Shown in pieces: positions 36,388 through 49,364 of a DNA stretch of 64,000 nt; within the stretch, counting starts at the first letter, position 1, and the number at the start of each line of letters is the position of its first letter. The stretch spans positions 1,612,001 to 1,676,000 of the forward strand of contig JAQFVV010012496.1 in assembly GCA_028023455.1 (NCBI GenBank). The letters run 5' to 3'. Origin of the DNA: Epiperipatus broadwayi (lineage: Eukaryota > Onychophora > Udeonychophora > Euonychophora > Peripatidae). The notes under the pieces are model-generated. The model searched no databases. It worked only from the letters and a program-made list of their open reading frames with translations, and was not told the DNA's origin. The translations under genes and the position numbers were made by a program.

Positions 36388-37144
36388 CAAAATAGTGTTT
36401 TTAAAAAAAAATCGATTTTTTTTTTTGACAATCATTACAGTGAATAATTGGTTGCAAATCAAAATAGTGAGTTCATGTTAATCACCATGGTGAATCCTTA
36501 CATAAGGGTCCAGTACTAAGCGGCAATATAGGTATATTATAATTTAAATGATGTCAAAATTGGATGGAAATGCTATAAAATAGTTCATTATGTAATTATA
36601 TAAAGCAGATATTTTGATAAGTTTCCTATCAAACATTGAAAACTTAGTTTGATGTTTTAAATAAATTGTATTTAGTTTTAGATTGTTTATTATCATTTTT
36701 ATTCAAAATTGATTAGTATTTTACATACTGAAAGACTACAGGCTGTAATGTCTAAACTTGATCGACAATAGATCTTAAATATAATTTCCATAGCAATATT
36801 ATGTCTGCATAAAGTGGTTCTTTCCTAATTATGATTTCTTTTTAACTTCCTCTGCCTTATTTTAGCTGTTTGAATCTCTCAGTTTTTCTATATCATCTGT
36901 ATATGTAGTTATGTCCAATCATGAAATTAAATGACAATCTATTTAAACTTCAAAGATTCTAATTAAATAGCTAGTTAATTCTATCACAGTTTTTTTTTTA
37001 TAACATGAGTAAAATTTTTATATGATAGTGATTAAAATGTAACGTTTTCATTTTTTAGTTTAATTGGTAAAGAAAAAAAAAGCGAAGAAGGGAAAGCAGT
37101 TTATATATATAATAATTAAAGTACAATTAATGTATTTGAATAGT

Positions 37145-40080
37145 TGTAAGCGTTATAATGTCGTTCCTAGGGCTTGTAAATTTTACGTAAAGAATATAAT
37201 AAAAAGTTATCGAATAATTGGAAATTAAAAAGGAATATAGAAAACTATATTCTTAAAACTTTTATTGATGAAAATACAGTATTTTATATAAGAAGATTCA
37301 TAAATTTAAGAATTTAAAGGTAAAAAGAGTCATTAATAAAAATAAATGTATGGGATAAATTAATGGTTTATTTAAATGGATATATGAAAAAATGGAGTAA
37401 TAAAATATATATTAAATATAATAAAAAATGGATATGGATGTGGACGAAATATTGGAATAAAGTTAAAGAAGTGACAGAATATAAAGGATATATTAATTAC
37501 AATAACAGAATAAAGGATAATTTTATAAATCTAACAAAATATAAATTCTCAATGGAGCCAAATGAACTATTAAGTAAGTCTCCTTATTTTATATCATTTG
37601 TGGATAAAGACATGAAAAAGAAGATAACTATGGACATAGAATTAGCAAATATTTCTACTCCAGATAAAAAGAAAATGAACTACTTATTGAACAAATAATT
37701 AGTAAACATTAACTGTTCACAAAGGGATTATAAATATAAAAGAACTACTAAAGAAATAAGAAATATATGTAGAAAAGATAATATAGGTCAGGGGTCCCCA
37801 ACCCTATGCCCGCGGGCACCATGGCGCCCGCGGACCGTTTTACGTGTGCCCGCCGCTATCTGAACACGATAAAACATTGTTTATCTGATACAAATAAATT
37901 TAATTTTTAAAATTTCTTATAAATTATTGTATTATATTATAATCAAATTGTAGGGCATACTATACTTTTACAGCATAAAAATATAAACGTTAATTATATA
38001 TTAAAATTGTATTTTTGAAATAAATATTTTTTTGTGCATTATGTGTATTATTAACAATATCCAACTATAAATTTACATTAAAAAAATAAATGGTGCTCGC
38101 CACCTAGTTGAAAAAATAAGTGATGCCCACCACCTCGCCGATATTATAGAATGTGCTCTTAAGTGCAAAAAGGTTGGGGACCCCTGATATAGGTTATGCA
38201 AAGAAGATAAAGGTAGTAGATTCGTAATAATGTACTTTAAAGATTATATAGATAAGATAGAAAATGAGATAAAAAAGGAAGGATATATAAAATTATTTAA
38301 AGATCCTACTAATGATATAAAAAGGAAATATATAGAAATATTACATAAAATGGAAGGAAAAGGAATTATTGATAAAAATAAATATGGATTTTTGTATTCA
38401 TCACTGTATGAGAATCCATATGTATTTACTAAAGTAAAAATACAAAAAGAGGATAATCCATTAAGATTATTATTTAACTTTATAAATTTCATTTTACAGA
38501 AATTTTGTAGATATAAGAATAAATGGATGCAAATATTATGGGGTATGGGGAATTTTGTATTAAAAATACAGATGAAATTATAGATAAGTTAAATATAATA
38601 AAAATGAATAGAAATCAAAGTATTTTTGAAATGGATATAGAAAAGATGTATCCAAGTATACCCCGAGAAGAAAATATTAAAATCGTAATACAAAAATTAA
38701 AAATGTATATACAGGATATGGAAATAATTGACATTATGGAACAGGGGTTAAATTTAATAAATAATAGCTTATATTTTAAATATAAAGATGAATATTGGGA
38801 TATAAATAAGGGATGGGCTATGGGCTGTGCAATAAGTGGGTTAATGGCATCTATATTTATAAATGAAATGGCATTACATATTGTCAAGAAAAGAATAATA
38901 AATAAAGAAATAAAAGTATATTTTAGATAAGTAGATAATATTTTAGTAATAGAGGAAATAAAAGAGCTATAAAAATATATATAATGAATTTAATAATAAT
39001 ATAAATAATATAAAGTTTATGATAAAAGAAATAGATAATAAAATAAAATATTTAGATATAGAAATAAAGATAAACAATAATATGATTGTATTAAATCATT
39101 TTATGAAAGAAGATTAAATAAGGAAAATAATTTATAGGGATTCACAACAAGCATGGATGCAAAAGATAGCAGTAATTAAGAATTGTAAAATTAAAAATGA
39201 TAGGTATAAATACAGATAAAAAAACTGCTGAAGTACAAAAAGAAGAATTTATTAAATTATATTCTAGCTATGGATATAATCCTAGAAATATTAGAAATAT
39301 GTTTTATGATAATAAAAATAATATTAGAGAGAATAAAATATTAAATAATATAAAATGGATAAAAATTGCATATATACCTAAAATTTATGATATATTAACT
39401 AAAAATAAAAATTATATGGATAAAAATATAAAAATAGGATGGTCTAATAGTAAAAATTTAGATATATTAATAGGAAATTATAAAATTAAAGATGATATGA
39501 AATATATAAAGAGAACAGTATATAAAATTACTTGTGGGATATGTAAAATGGTTTATTATGGACAAACATTTAAACAATTAGAACAAAGGGCAAAAGAACA
39601 TAATAGTGCTATTGAAAGGAGGGATGATAGATCTGCATTATATATTCATTATTTAAAATTTGGACATAAAATAGATTGTATTAAAAACATAAGACCATTA
39701 AATTATATAAAGGAAATAAATAGAAGGAAAATATATAAAATAAATTTTATAAAATATAAATGCATGTATGAACATTTACAAAAATCAATTGATTTAACGG
39801 ATGATTGGGTAATGGATAAAGAATGGAAAGTCATATAAAGGGAAATATATAAATAAATTGATAAAAATAATGAATTATAGGAAATGTTGGTAGATATCGC
39901 TATGTACGTAATATATGTGTTAGTATTAGTAGGAGGTATTATAATGAAACGGGTAAAAAATTTAGAATTACCAAAAAAGGCTTTTATAAACATATATAAT
40001 TATTATGTTAATGTATTTATAAGTTGTTATTATAATATAATAAAGATTTATACGATATTTTATTGATATATAATAAAAAG
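37145..40080 (+). mobile_element. Penelope-like retroelement 1 (RT + GIY-YIG), inactive
   Basis: The order on the + strand is an N-terminal region (37200-37700), reverse transcriptase (about 38230-38960) and a GIY-YIG endonuclease (39510-39690). RT motif A is FEMDIEKMYPSIPR; the next block is GWAMGCAISGLMASIFINEM; the catalytic loop reads YFR-stop-VDNILVIEE, so the expected Tyr codon is TAA and the second Asp is Asn. The endonuclease shows YKITCGICKMVYYGQTF, then QRAKEHNSAI and LKFGHKID. This architecture is diagnostic of Penelope-like elements. The copy is very AT-rich, interrupted by a hAT MITE at 37789-38186 and by stops. Terminal repeats are not visible, so the ends are approximate. Confidence 0.87.
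37781..38194. mobile_element. hAT-type MITE with 8-bp duplication
   Basis: The TIRs are caggggtccccaaccct at 37789 and the inverse aggttggggacccctg ending at 38186, with the 8-bp duplication atataggt at 37781-37788 and 38187-38194. An 8-bp duplication plus CAGGGGTCCCCAACC termini is typical of hAT elements. It is 398 bp without transposase. The interior has GC-rich ends (gcccgcgggcaccatggcgc) and an AT-rich middle. Confidence 0.95.
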
Positions 40081-41867
40081 AAATCTGGAAAAAAATTTCT
40101 TCAGTTTTATTCAAAAATACATGAATAAATAAATATTAGTGATAATTTCAACTTCAAAACATATCAGGTATGTTTGTTTATAGATATATTAGTGGAATAT
40201 ATATATATAGAAATATGATTTTGTATGTTTGTATAGAGTGGGAAGAGAGTAAACGTTTTATCAGCCACTGGAGGACAAATATTGTGAGCATTTTTCCACC
40301 TAGTAAGCTAGCCAATTGCTGGTTATTGAGAGTTTTTATGGTTTCTATCTTTTGTTTACCTAATACCTACAATTGTTTAAATACACTTCTACTTGATTAG
40401 TTTATTGGTTGGTTATCTAAAGAAATTTTTAAATTTCACTTGGATTTGAATTTGGATATTTGGACAGCCAGTGCATTAATAATTACTTCATAAGATTCTC
40501 ATTTATTTGGAAGATAATTAATCTGAATATACCTGGGTCTCATTTTATCCGGTAGATAGGTTCAGCAGAAAACCCGCATTAAAAAAAAATTGCACAAAAA
40601 TAGACTTAACTCACCTTGAATAATGGGGAATAGGTTCTGTAATTTTCAGAAATCGCATAAAAGCAAAGCAACAAGGAAAAATTACTTTAAAATTCGCATT
40701 AAAAAAATAAGGAAATAAAGTATGACTAATAAAAAATTTCAAATAGTGTATTTGAAAAAAATGAATACAAGACAAACTTTTTTTATTAACTACAGTATTT
40801 AATTTTACATTTTTTCATACATATTTTAACCATTACCACTATTTGACAATATGAATTCGTTTATGAACTGGTAAGAAATCAGATTCATCACAAGAGCAAG
40901 TACAACTAGCACCACTTTCAGCTGTGTTAATGATTTTTTGTCGACAATGTAATCGGTGATTGAACTTTGAGATGATGATTTTACTAATTGTTTATAAAGC
41001 TCGCGATATCCAGATATATAACTATTTAGCTCTAGATGGAATTTAAGAGGTTGTTCATTGCAGGAAACTCAGATTTCAGCATTTTCTGACGTTTGTCTTT
41101 GTTTCACACATCAATCTAAAATCCATGATTAACTGATTTTTACGTATCAGAAAATAATAAATTTGTCTTTTTTTTGGTCATTACTGAAATAAATATTAAA
41201 TGTTCACATTTTGTTTCTATATTAAAAAATTAGATCGCAATCAAAACAAAAAGATTTTACATTATCATTAGAGAGATTATTTTCAGTTTACAAAATCAAT
41301 AAAATCTTCGTTATTTATTTTAAAAGTCTAAGATTATTTATTTCTGGTATATCTAACAAAATATGTTTTAAAAGTTTAAAATTTTTTAATATTTATTGCG
41401 ATATTTTTATGCTTAAGTATAAATATATTATTATTATTTACTCATTAGTATAAGTAGGTTATTTACATAGAAGCTAAGATTCTAAATACAGCTTCATGCC
41501 ATATTCACGTTAGCTGTTAATATAACATTATATTTTTGATAAAAAAGTATTTCAAGTCAAAATAAGTTATTAATAATTTAATTTTTTTGATATCTAATAA
41601 ATATAATGAAATATGAAAGATATTAAGAAGAAACATTAATTGCATTAAAATAATCCACATAAAATGAGACCCAGATGTATTTAATTTATTAATTTATAGT
41701 TTGGTTATCTAAACAAATTTTTAAATTTCACTTGGATTGGAATTCAAGTTGCGGGCATATACAACTCAAGATCCTTATTTATATACCAGCAAATGTATTG
41801 TTTATCTGAATATCTATTTTTTAAAAAACTTTAACCTTTTAGAGTAAATAAATCAAATAAGCCACTA

Positions 41868-41972
41868 AATATCACATGATCTCCATTTTTTATTCTCTCC
41901 TGTATCCCTTGATTACTCTGTCTTGCACTGAGTGGCGCTACTGAATGGAGAGTTTTGCTTCTGTGTTAAATA
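41868..41972. repeat. Mini family-A hairpin
   Basis: The segment has ccactaaatatcacatgatc, cttgattactctgtcttgca and gaatggagagttttgcttct: the two ends of family A with the middle missing. It is similar in size to the 9725-9826 copy. Confidence 0.5.
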
Positions 41973-42790
41973 AATTAATTCATACATTTATAAACAAAAT
42001 TCAAATGAAAAAAAAAAAAACTTTTTGTAAATACCTATAAATTAACATGTTTAATTAATATCGCTGTCTTTTTGTTTTCTATCTTAGCAGAGGTTAGATT
42101 TACAATAAGAGTAAAAGATTTAATAATGAATTCCAATAAATCTACAAATTCAAAATAGCCTTGTAACCAGGGATTTTGGATGAATAGAGTTTTATTTATA
42201 TATCGATAAAGTTTAAACATCCAAATTATTAAAAATAATAATGGTATAAGTAAAGTAGAAGATTAATTATTACTTTTTTTTTTTTACTCGTATTATTTTT
42301 AATCCTTTTGTGCCCTCCACTTTGGAAGCACCATGGTCTATCTTATTTCGTCAAACTTTTTTTTTTCTCTCTTCTATGAATAATATCTGCATACCAAATG
42401 AAATATACCAAACAGTACAAAATAATAGCATATTTAGATCCGATACGTTCGGAAATATCAAAATGTTGGCCCACATTTTTTTTAAGTAGATCATGTTTGT
42501 ATAGATAAGGAATAATACATACCCATGTAAGAGAATGTTAATTAATGTCAAAGATATTTAAATGCATAATTGAAATGATTGTAACAATAGTGAATTTAGA
42601 AATGCAATCTAATTAATGAGTGTGTACATATGTGAGAAAATTTTCGCAAATATTTAATGAAAAAAAATATGTTTGTAAAAAAAGTTTTTTTATTAAAAAC
42701 AATTCAATTAAAATTTTTTTTTTTAAATATCGGTTAATACTAATACTTGATAATATGAAAATATTTACTGTGATAAAATTATGCTGCTGT

Positions 42791-43189
42791 ATATGCTTGT
42801 ATAATTGCAAGGAAATCAAGTCATATATCACGTGACTTAATTTAATAAGCTTGTATTACAAATGTTATGTAATGAACGTGTCAGTAGCTCTTAACAAGCT
42901 TTTCAGAACATTACTATTTCCAGACCAATTTCTAGCTCTGTCTTTCATCAGTGAAGCACTAGGATATTCAAGCATTAGATTTAAAATACCAGGTCAAGCC
43001 CAATACCTAATAGTTAAACATTAGGTAAAGTGCAGAGTTTGACCTGGTATTTTAAATCTAATGCTTGAATATCCTATTATCCCACTGACAAAAGCCAGAG
43101 CTAGAAACTGGTCTGGGGATAAGGATGTTCTGAAAAGCTTGTTAAGAGCTATTAGCATGCTCATTATATAATATAATATGCTTGTATAA
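42791..43189. mobile_element. Fold-back element B1 with 14-bp duplication
   Basis: atatgcttgtataa repeats at 42791-42804 and 43176-43189, around a 371-bp fold-back. The arms (agctcttaacaagcttttca and tgaaaagcttgttaagagct) and the inner parts (gcattagatttaaaatacca and inverse) pair. Hammerhead-like cores occur in both arms: - strand near 42915-42955 (CTGATGA, GAAAT) and + strand at 43081-43120 (CTGACAA, G8 lost). Confidence 0.88.
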
Positions 43190-43389
43190 CTATGTATGTA
43201 TATATATATTTATGTTTATTAAATTTATTGAAAATGATAACTATCTTAAGAAAAAATTCAAATCTACTTTAAATTTTATCTCCTATGTTAGAAAATTACT
43301 GTGTATTGTTTCTTTTTTTTTTTATGTATTTATTTGATAATATGTTTGAGATATGTTTTTTTTAACATATTTATATAATATTATTTTAG

Positions 43390-43497
43390 GATGCACTTTT
43401 TTTACACCCTACATACAATCAAGCTGCAAGAGCCGCTAACATGATTCATGTTATGCTCCAGTTTCGTCGTCTTCTAGACAGACAAGAAATTAAACCT
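43390..43497 (+). CDS. CPT1: CPT1 exon
   Basis: The exon is 36 codons, phase 0 at both ends: DALFLHPTYNQAARAANMIH, then VMLQFRRLLDRQEIKP. QAARA-N-I and FRR-LD--EIKP fit the CPT1 family. The acceptor is ttattttag|GAT and the donor CCT|gtaaat. Confidence 0.97.
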
Positions 43498-43586
43498 GTA
43501 AATATTTTTTTATTATCTTTTTAAAGAGAAATACAATTTATTTCGTATATTTACAAAATTCTATTTTATTTTATTTTATTTTTTAG
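43498..43586 (+). other. CPT1 short intron, 89 bp
   Basis: GT-AG, phase 0, T-rich before the acceptor. No insert. Confidence 0.9.
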
Positions 43587-43671
43587 ATTATGCTTCAAAA
43601 TACAGTACCGCTTTGTTCTTGGCAATATGAACGCATTTTTAATACTACTCGCATTCCAGGCATTGAAACAG
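43587..43671 (+). CDS. CPT1: CPT1 exon
   Basis: The exon is 28 codons plus one base (phase 1 donor): IMLQNTVPLCSWQYERIFNT then TRIPGIET and the first base of an Asp codon completed in the next exon. PLCS-QYER-FNT-RIPG-ETD is a hallmark of CPT1. The acceptor is tttttag|ATT and the donor G|gtaaga. Confidence 0.98.
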
Positions 43672-43717
43672 GTAAGAATATTTAACTGAATTATTTTACT
43701 CTATTAAAAATATTATA

Positions 43718-44133
43718 TTCATCCTGAATTCTGCCCATCTCTTTTCTGTATATTTAAATAGCCATATTAATGTCTTTTATTTGAGGGGACAGAGTGACTT
43801 AAAAGTCAAATGGGAATGACAACAATATTTGCATCAACCAGGGCTTTGAGCATTCCATCGTCAAATTTTCAATAATTTGGATTGCTGAAGAGTTGGAGAG
43901 TAGTGAAGATTGAAGCCTGTCCATTAAAGTTTGAAGATTTGCTATCTTAATATAAGCCAAGCATTGATTGTATATATATGTGGTAGATGATGATCTGCAC
44001 CAACTGATGAGTTCTGACTTACTGGAGATCAGTTATTTTTTTCACATTATGTGGTCATGTGTATCAGTTATATAAAATGGAGTGGATAACTGAAGGGATC
44101 TTGAAGGTCTGTGTTCAAATCCTCTCTAATTAT
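43718..44133 (+). repeat. Family C unit C3
   Basis: A forward single unit alignable to 21777-22205 (ttctgcccatctcttttctg, gaagcctgtccattaaagtt, ctgtgttcaaatcctctct). At the motif place it reads CCAACTGATGAGTTCTGACT, but the GAAA part is lost through a short deletion. Confidence 0.7.
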
Positions 44134-45231
44134 ATTTTTAAAATTGTAAAAAGTTTGGTAGATTGGAGAAAGAAAACTTAATATTTGTACTAGTCCTTTA
44201 TTTATTTCATTTTACATTACAATAATTTGATCTTGAAACTATAAAAAATATCTAACTAATTATATCGAGAAAATATTGAGCTGAATTCACATCATATTGG
44301 TAATAAAAAAAAAAGTACTTTCAATTGAAAACATTAAAAATGACAGAGGACAAAAAAAACTAAAATCTCTCATCTTGGAAATACCGCTATATGATCCCCC
44401 GAAGATAACAAAAAGCAGAATTAAAAAAATATCTTATATAATTGCAGTAATAGCTGACTGTTTTAACCATTGTAGAACTCTTCTGTTAACTTTTTACTGA
44501 CATTTGTCGTTGGGTTTAGATTGTATCAACCACTGCCCAGGTCAAACAATGCTTGAAAAAAGTTGCCGGGAAAAAAGTTAATCCATTTTCGTATTATGGC
44601 TAAGATTAAAGTAGTCGTAATTGAAAACAATTATGAAATATAAACAAGCCAAGATGTTAACTGCTCATAAACGAACTACTTTCCAATATAATTTAATTTT
44701 CTGTATAGTTAATTTGGGAGGAGGTTTCAAGCTTTAAAAAGGATTATTAATTAATCTTACCTTATGAAAGTAAAACAAAAAGTTATTCGTTTATGAGCTG
44801 TTAATGTCTTTGCTCATTTATATTTCACGCCTGTTGTTTACCTTGTTCTGAAATTGTACTTACTGGTAATTAAGATCTTAGCACTGAAATAGAAAGAGGT
44901 TAACTGTTTTCCAGCTCTTAATTCGAGCTCTATTTTTTACACAAATAGCAATGCTGGAATAAAATTAGGTGAGTTCATGTTTTCTATTTGATTTTCAATA
45001 TAGCCATGCGTTGATTTAATACAAAAAGTCATTTGTAGCAATTCAGTTTTATTCATTGAGAAATTAGCAATCTAAGACAATTATATTTGGCTATTATATA
45101 TTATGATTATGCAAAGCTAGTTTCTTTAAGAATCAAAAACCTTTAGCTTTTTGATTTCTAGGTGGAATTTGGTATTGCGTGTAACATATCTTTTTACAAT
45201 GTTTTTATTTAGAAATGATTTTGAAATTTCC

Positions 45232-46301
45232 ATTCTTTAATAATATTACATTCAAATATCAGCCTTTCAAGCTAATTGTGCACGCACTTTGCGAGTGTTA
45301 ATAATAAATGAATACTTTCCCTTCCAATACAAGATATAGTATTTATGCAGGAATAAAATGAATCCACCTATTCCTACAACTCAAATGCTTATATATGAGC
45401 AAATCTGACGTACTGGCAAGGAAAGCATGAGGACAGACCACTCACTTTAAATCACTATCTACGATGTCTGAATGAATGACGTCGGTGAAATTGTCTAGAA
45501 TTTACTAAACGTCCCTCTAACTGAAACTTAATCATATGTAAATAAGCATTTATTTTTTTTATATAGCGCTATATAAAAAAAAAAATGCTTATTTATATAT
45601 GATTGAGTTTCAGTTAGAGTGACGTTTAATAAATTCTAGACAATTTCACCGACATCATTCATTCAGACATCGTAGATAGTGATTTAAAGTGAGTGGTCTG
45701 TCCTCACGCTTTCCTTGCCAGTACGTCAGATTTGCTCATATATAAGCATTTGAGTTGTAGGAATAGGTGGATTCATTTTATTCCTGCATAAATACTATAT
45801 CTTGTATTGGAAGGGAAAGTATTCATCTATTATTAACACTCGCAAAGCGCGTTTACAATTAGCTTGAAAGGCTGATATTTGAATGTAATACAATTGTAAA
45901 CACAGCGCTATATAAAAAAATTAAAAAAAATAAAAAAATAAATGCTTATTTACATATGATTAAGTTTTAGTTAGAGTGACGTTTAGTAAATTCTAGACAA
46001 TTTCACCGACGTCATTCATTCAGACATTGTAGATAGTGATTTAAAATGAGTGGTCTGTCCTCACACTTTCCTTGCCAGTACTTCAGATTTGCTCATATAT
46101 AAGCATTTGAGTTGTAGGAATAAGTGGATTCATTTTATTCCTGCATAAATACTATATCTTGTAATGGAAGGGAAAGTATTCATTTATTATTAACACTCGC
46201 AAAGCGCGTGCACAATTAGCTTGAAAGGCTGATATTTGAATGTAATACAATTGTAAACACAGTGCTATATAAAAAAAAATAAATGCTTATTCTTTAATAA
46301 T
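45232..46301. mobile_element. Family D array: one inverted and two direct units within a 13-bp duplication
   Basis: Unit 1 (about 45245-45550) is the reverse complement of units 2 (about 45571-45925) and 3 (about 45945-46288). All share cattcattcagacat, gtgagtggtctgtcctcac, tgctcatatataagcatttg and gcttgaaaggctgatatttg. attctttaataat repeats at 45232-45244 and 46289-46301, so the three-unit array entered as one insertion. No ORF and no convincing hammerhead core. A related copy is at 61645-62005. Confidence 0.85.
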
Positions 46302-46414
46302 TTAAATCCAACAAATAGTGTATTTACCATCAGTAGGTAATTAATTATATTAAGTGTTTAGTTTACGTTCATTGTTATTTTTTATCTAAGACTAGTGAAT
46401 TGAAATAGTTATGT

Positions 46415-49262
46415 ATATTCATCATCATCATCATCAACCATTATCAATCCACTGCAGGATGAAGGTCTCTCCAAGTTCAATCTATCTTCTTCGATCTTTA
46501 GCTTCTCTTCTCCGCATCACCCCTGCACACTTTCTCATCTCATCCATCCATCTCACATGTGGTCTCTTTCTGGGTCTTTCACAATTTCTTGAAATCCAGT
46601 TTAAGACTTCAATTGTCAATCTATTATCATCTCTTTTAGCAATATGTGCAGCCCAACTCCACTTCAATCTTTTAATTTTTTCAGTGAGGTCAGTACCACC
46701 TGTTTGTTCTCTTACCCATACATTGCGTTTTTGATCTTTCTTGTTACTCCCAGCATGCATCTCTTCATACTTCTTTGAGTGGTCTGAAGTCTCTGTGTAG
46801 CACTTCTATTAAGATCCATAAGTAAGAATTGACAAAACACATTTGTTAAAAACCTTCCTTTTCAAACACATAGGCATATTTCCTTTTAGTATCAAGTTAT
46901 TTTTACTAAAAGCACTCCAACCAAGTTTAATTCTATGATTAATTTCATCCATTATGTTTCCATCTGTATTAATAATCTGACCAAGGTATTTGTAACTGTT
47001 AATTTCTTCTAATTCATCATAATCAATCTTTATTTTCATATTTTGAGCAAATCGATTAAACATTACTTTAGTTTTTTTAACATGTATCTTTAGTCCCACT
47101 TTCCTGCTTTCATCTGATAACTCCTGCAACATTTCCTGCAGCTCTGAAGCATTCTTTGCACAAACAACTACATCATCTACAAAATCTAAATGTCTTAAAT
47201 AATGTCCATTTACTTTCACTCCTTTAGTTTCCCATTTTAATCCACAAAATACTTCTTGTAGCACTGCTGTAAAAAGTTTTGGAGATGTGGAGTCACCTTG
47301 TCTTACATCTTCTCAATGTTGACTTCCCCAGTATCATTATGTAATCTAATTGTTGCTGTTGCATTTTTATAAATATTCTTTAAAATATGACAATATCCTG
47401 GATCTATACCTTGATGATCCAATGCTTTAATCACTGAAGTAATGTTTATAGAATCAAATGCCTTTTCATAATCTACAAATCCAAAACATAATGGCAACTC
47501 ATATTCATTTGTCCTTTCTATAACTTCTCTCAATACCTGGATATGATCTACTGTACTAAAACCACTTTTAAATCCAGCTTGTTCTCTTGGTTGGTGGAAA
47601 TCCAATGTTCTCTATAAACGAGTTGTAATTATCTTGGTAAAAATTTTGTATAAAACTGATAAAAGGCTGATAGGTCTGTAATTTCTAATATCTTCTTTAT
47701 CACCTTTTTTAAATATTAATATTATTACTGCATTCTTCCAATCATCTGGTACATCTTTATCATTTAGACATTTGGTATATAACTTTGTTAAAAAAAATTC
47801 TATTTCTTCATCTTCTTCTTTTAATATATCAGTTATAATTCCATCATTACCTGGAGCCTTTCCTTTCTTCCTACATTTAATTGCATATCTCACTCTTCAT
47901 TTAAAATTCTGGGCAATTCGGAAGATCTAATAGATATAGGAGGTACTTGTTCTTTATTACTATATAATTCTTGATAAAAGTATTTTACCCATTTCATGAT
48001 GTCATCTCTCTTTTTAGTAATGATTCCATTTTTTTTTTCTTATTGCAGATAGAAATTTCCTATCAATATCAAAATGTTGTTTTACATTCTTGAGACTTTT
48101 ATTTTCTTCTATAACTTTCCTTGCTAGTTCACAGTTATACTTTCTTATATCATTTTCAACTCTTTTCCGCACCATTTTACAAAATTCGAAATATTCAATT
48201 CTTTTTAATGCATCATTTTTGTATATCTTCATATTCCTTCTTTTCTTCATAAATTCTCTAGTCTCAGTAGAAATTTTATTAGTCAATTGCTACTTTTTTC
48301 TACCAGCTATCTTTGTTGCAGTTTTTAAAAGTGTATCAGTTATTTTCATATTAGTTTCATTCAAATCTGAATCATGTTCAAAATCTACTAATACTTGAAA
48401 TCAATTTGTAAGTTCTAATTTAAATTCATTAGAATGTTTCTGAAGATTAGGAATATCAACTGTAAATATTGTTTTTCTTAATAATTTTTGTCTCTCTAGT
48501 TTTGCATTAACACATATCTTACATCTTACTAATCAATGATCACTTCCTGTGTTAAATTTATTAAGAACATTACAATCTTGAAATATGTATTTTCTGTTAG
48601 TCAAAATATAATCCAATTCTGCTGTACCTTCATTTGGATGCTTCCATGTCCATTTCCTTCTAACATTTTTCTCAAAAAAAGAATTCATAATATAAAGTTT
48701 TTTATTTTTCTGCAAACTCCACAAGTCTATGTCCTCTCGTTTTTATTACTACAACCAAAATTACCTATAGCACTTTCATCTTTCATTTGTTTACCAATTC
48801 TAGCATTAAAGTCTCCCATAACAATTTTAAATTGTTCTTTACTCTGATCAAAAGCCTTTTGTACATCCATATAAAAATCTTCTATTACTTCATCACTATG
48901 AGAACTTGTTGCGGCATAAACCTGAATTATCTGCATTTGGTATCTGCTGTATAACTAATCTTGCCACTCTGTCCGATACACCATCAATCTCCACAATATT
49001 GTTCTTCCACTTTTTATTTATAATGAATCCTACTCCACTTGTATTTCTAATATATGTACCTTTATAATAGAGTACATGTCCACTTTTTAAATCAATTGTT
49101 TCTTCACCTTTTATTTCTATCTTTACAAAGTCCAATAATGTCCCATTTAATATAAGACAGTTCTTTTTCTAATTCTTGCAATCTTCCTTCGCTTGAAAGT
49201 GATCTGCAGTTGTAAGTACCTAAATAAAAAGTCGTCATCAAGTGGCAGCCTGGGTCCGTAAT
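46415..49262 (-). mobile_element. RTE-type LINE, near-full-length copy with frameshifts
   Basis: Read on the - strand the ORF may start at ATG 49238: MTTFYLGTYNCRSLSSEGRL opens an APE-type endonuclease with VMGDFNARIG (about 48820) and TGSDH (about 48540). The RT follows: GKAPGNDGI and NYRPISLLSVLYKIF (47612-47893), motif A LCFGFVDYEKAFDS (about 47480), motif C LDFVDDVVVC (about 47180), then YKYLGQII, RPHVRWMDEMRKC. The 3' end at 46415-46440 is a tgatga-type tail. Several frameshifts divide the ORF, so this copy is inactive. The single EN-RT ORF, about 2.8 kb, and the tail are typical of the RTE clade. Confidence 0.9.
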
Positions 49263-49364
49263 CAGGGGATTCAAAATCTTATGAATATGATAAAGTTTTT
49301 ATCTCCATTACATAGAGGTAGAATGATTATTAAAGCACTCTTTTTTACATAATTTTAGTGAATT

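Larger units (their letters stand above)
32147..43389 (+). other. CPT1 intron, 11.2 kb
   Basis: It holds a family G half-copy (32397-32515), a 130-bp tandem repeat (32700-33235), an RTE copy (33295-34340), A4 (35905-36387), a Penelope-like element with a hAT MITE (37145-40080), a mini-A (41868-41972) and B1 (42791-43189). Positions 35120-35480 are richer in G+C and may be an old LTR (tatatatactgtgttggag). Stretches 34340-35110, 36390-37140, 40080-41860 and 41980-42790 show no gene. Confidence 0.65.

Noticed and set aside
38244-38887. Long frames on the - strand over Penelope-like element 1
   Set aside because: They are antisense shadows of the RT frame, caused by extreme AT content.
45245-46288. 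Hammerhead in family D (CTGAATGA...GAAATTGTC on the - strand)
   Set aside because: The core has an extra base, stem II does not form and the flanks do not pair as stem I.
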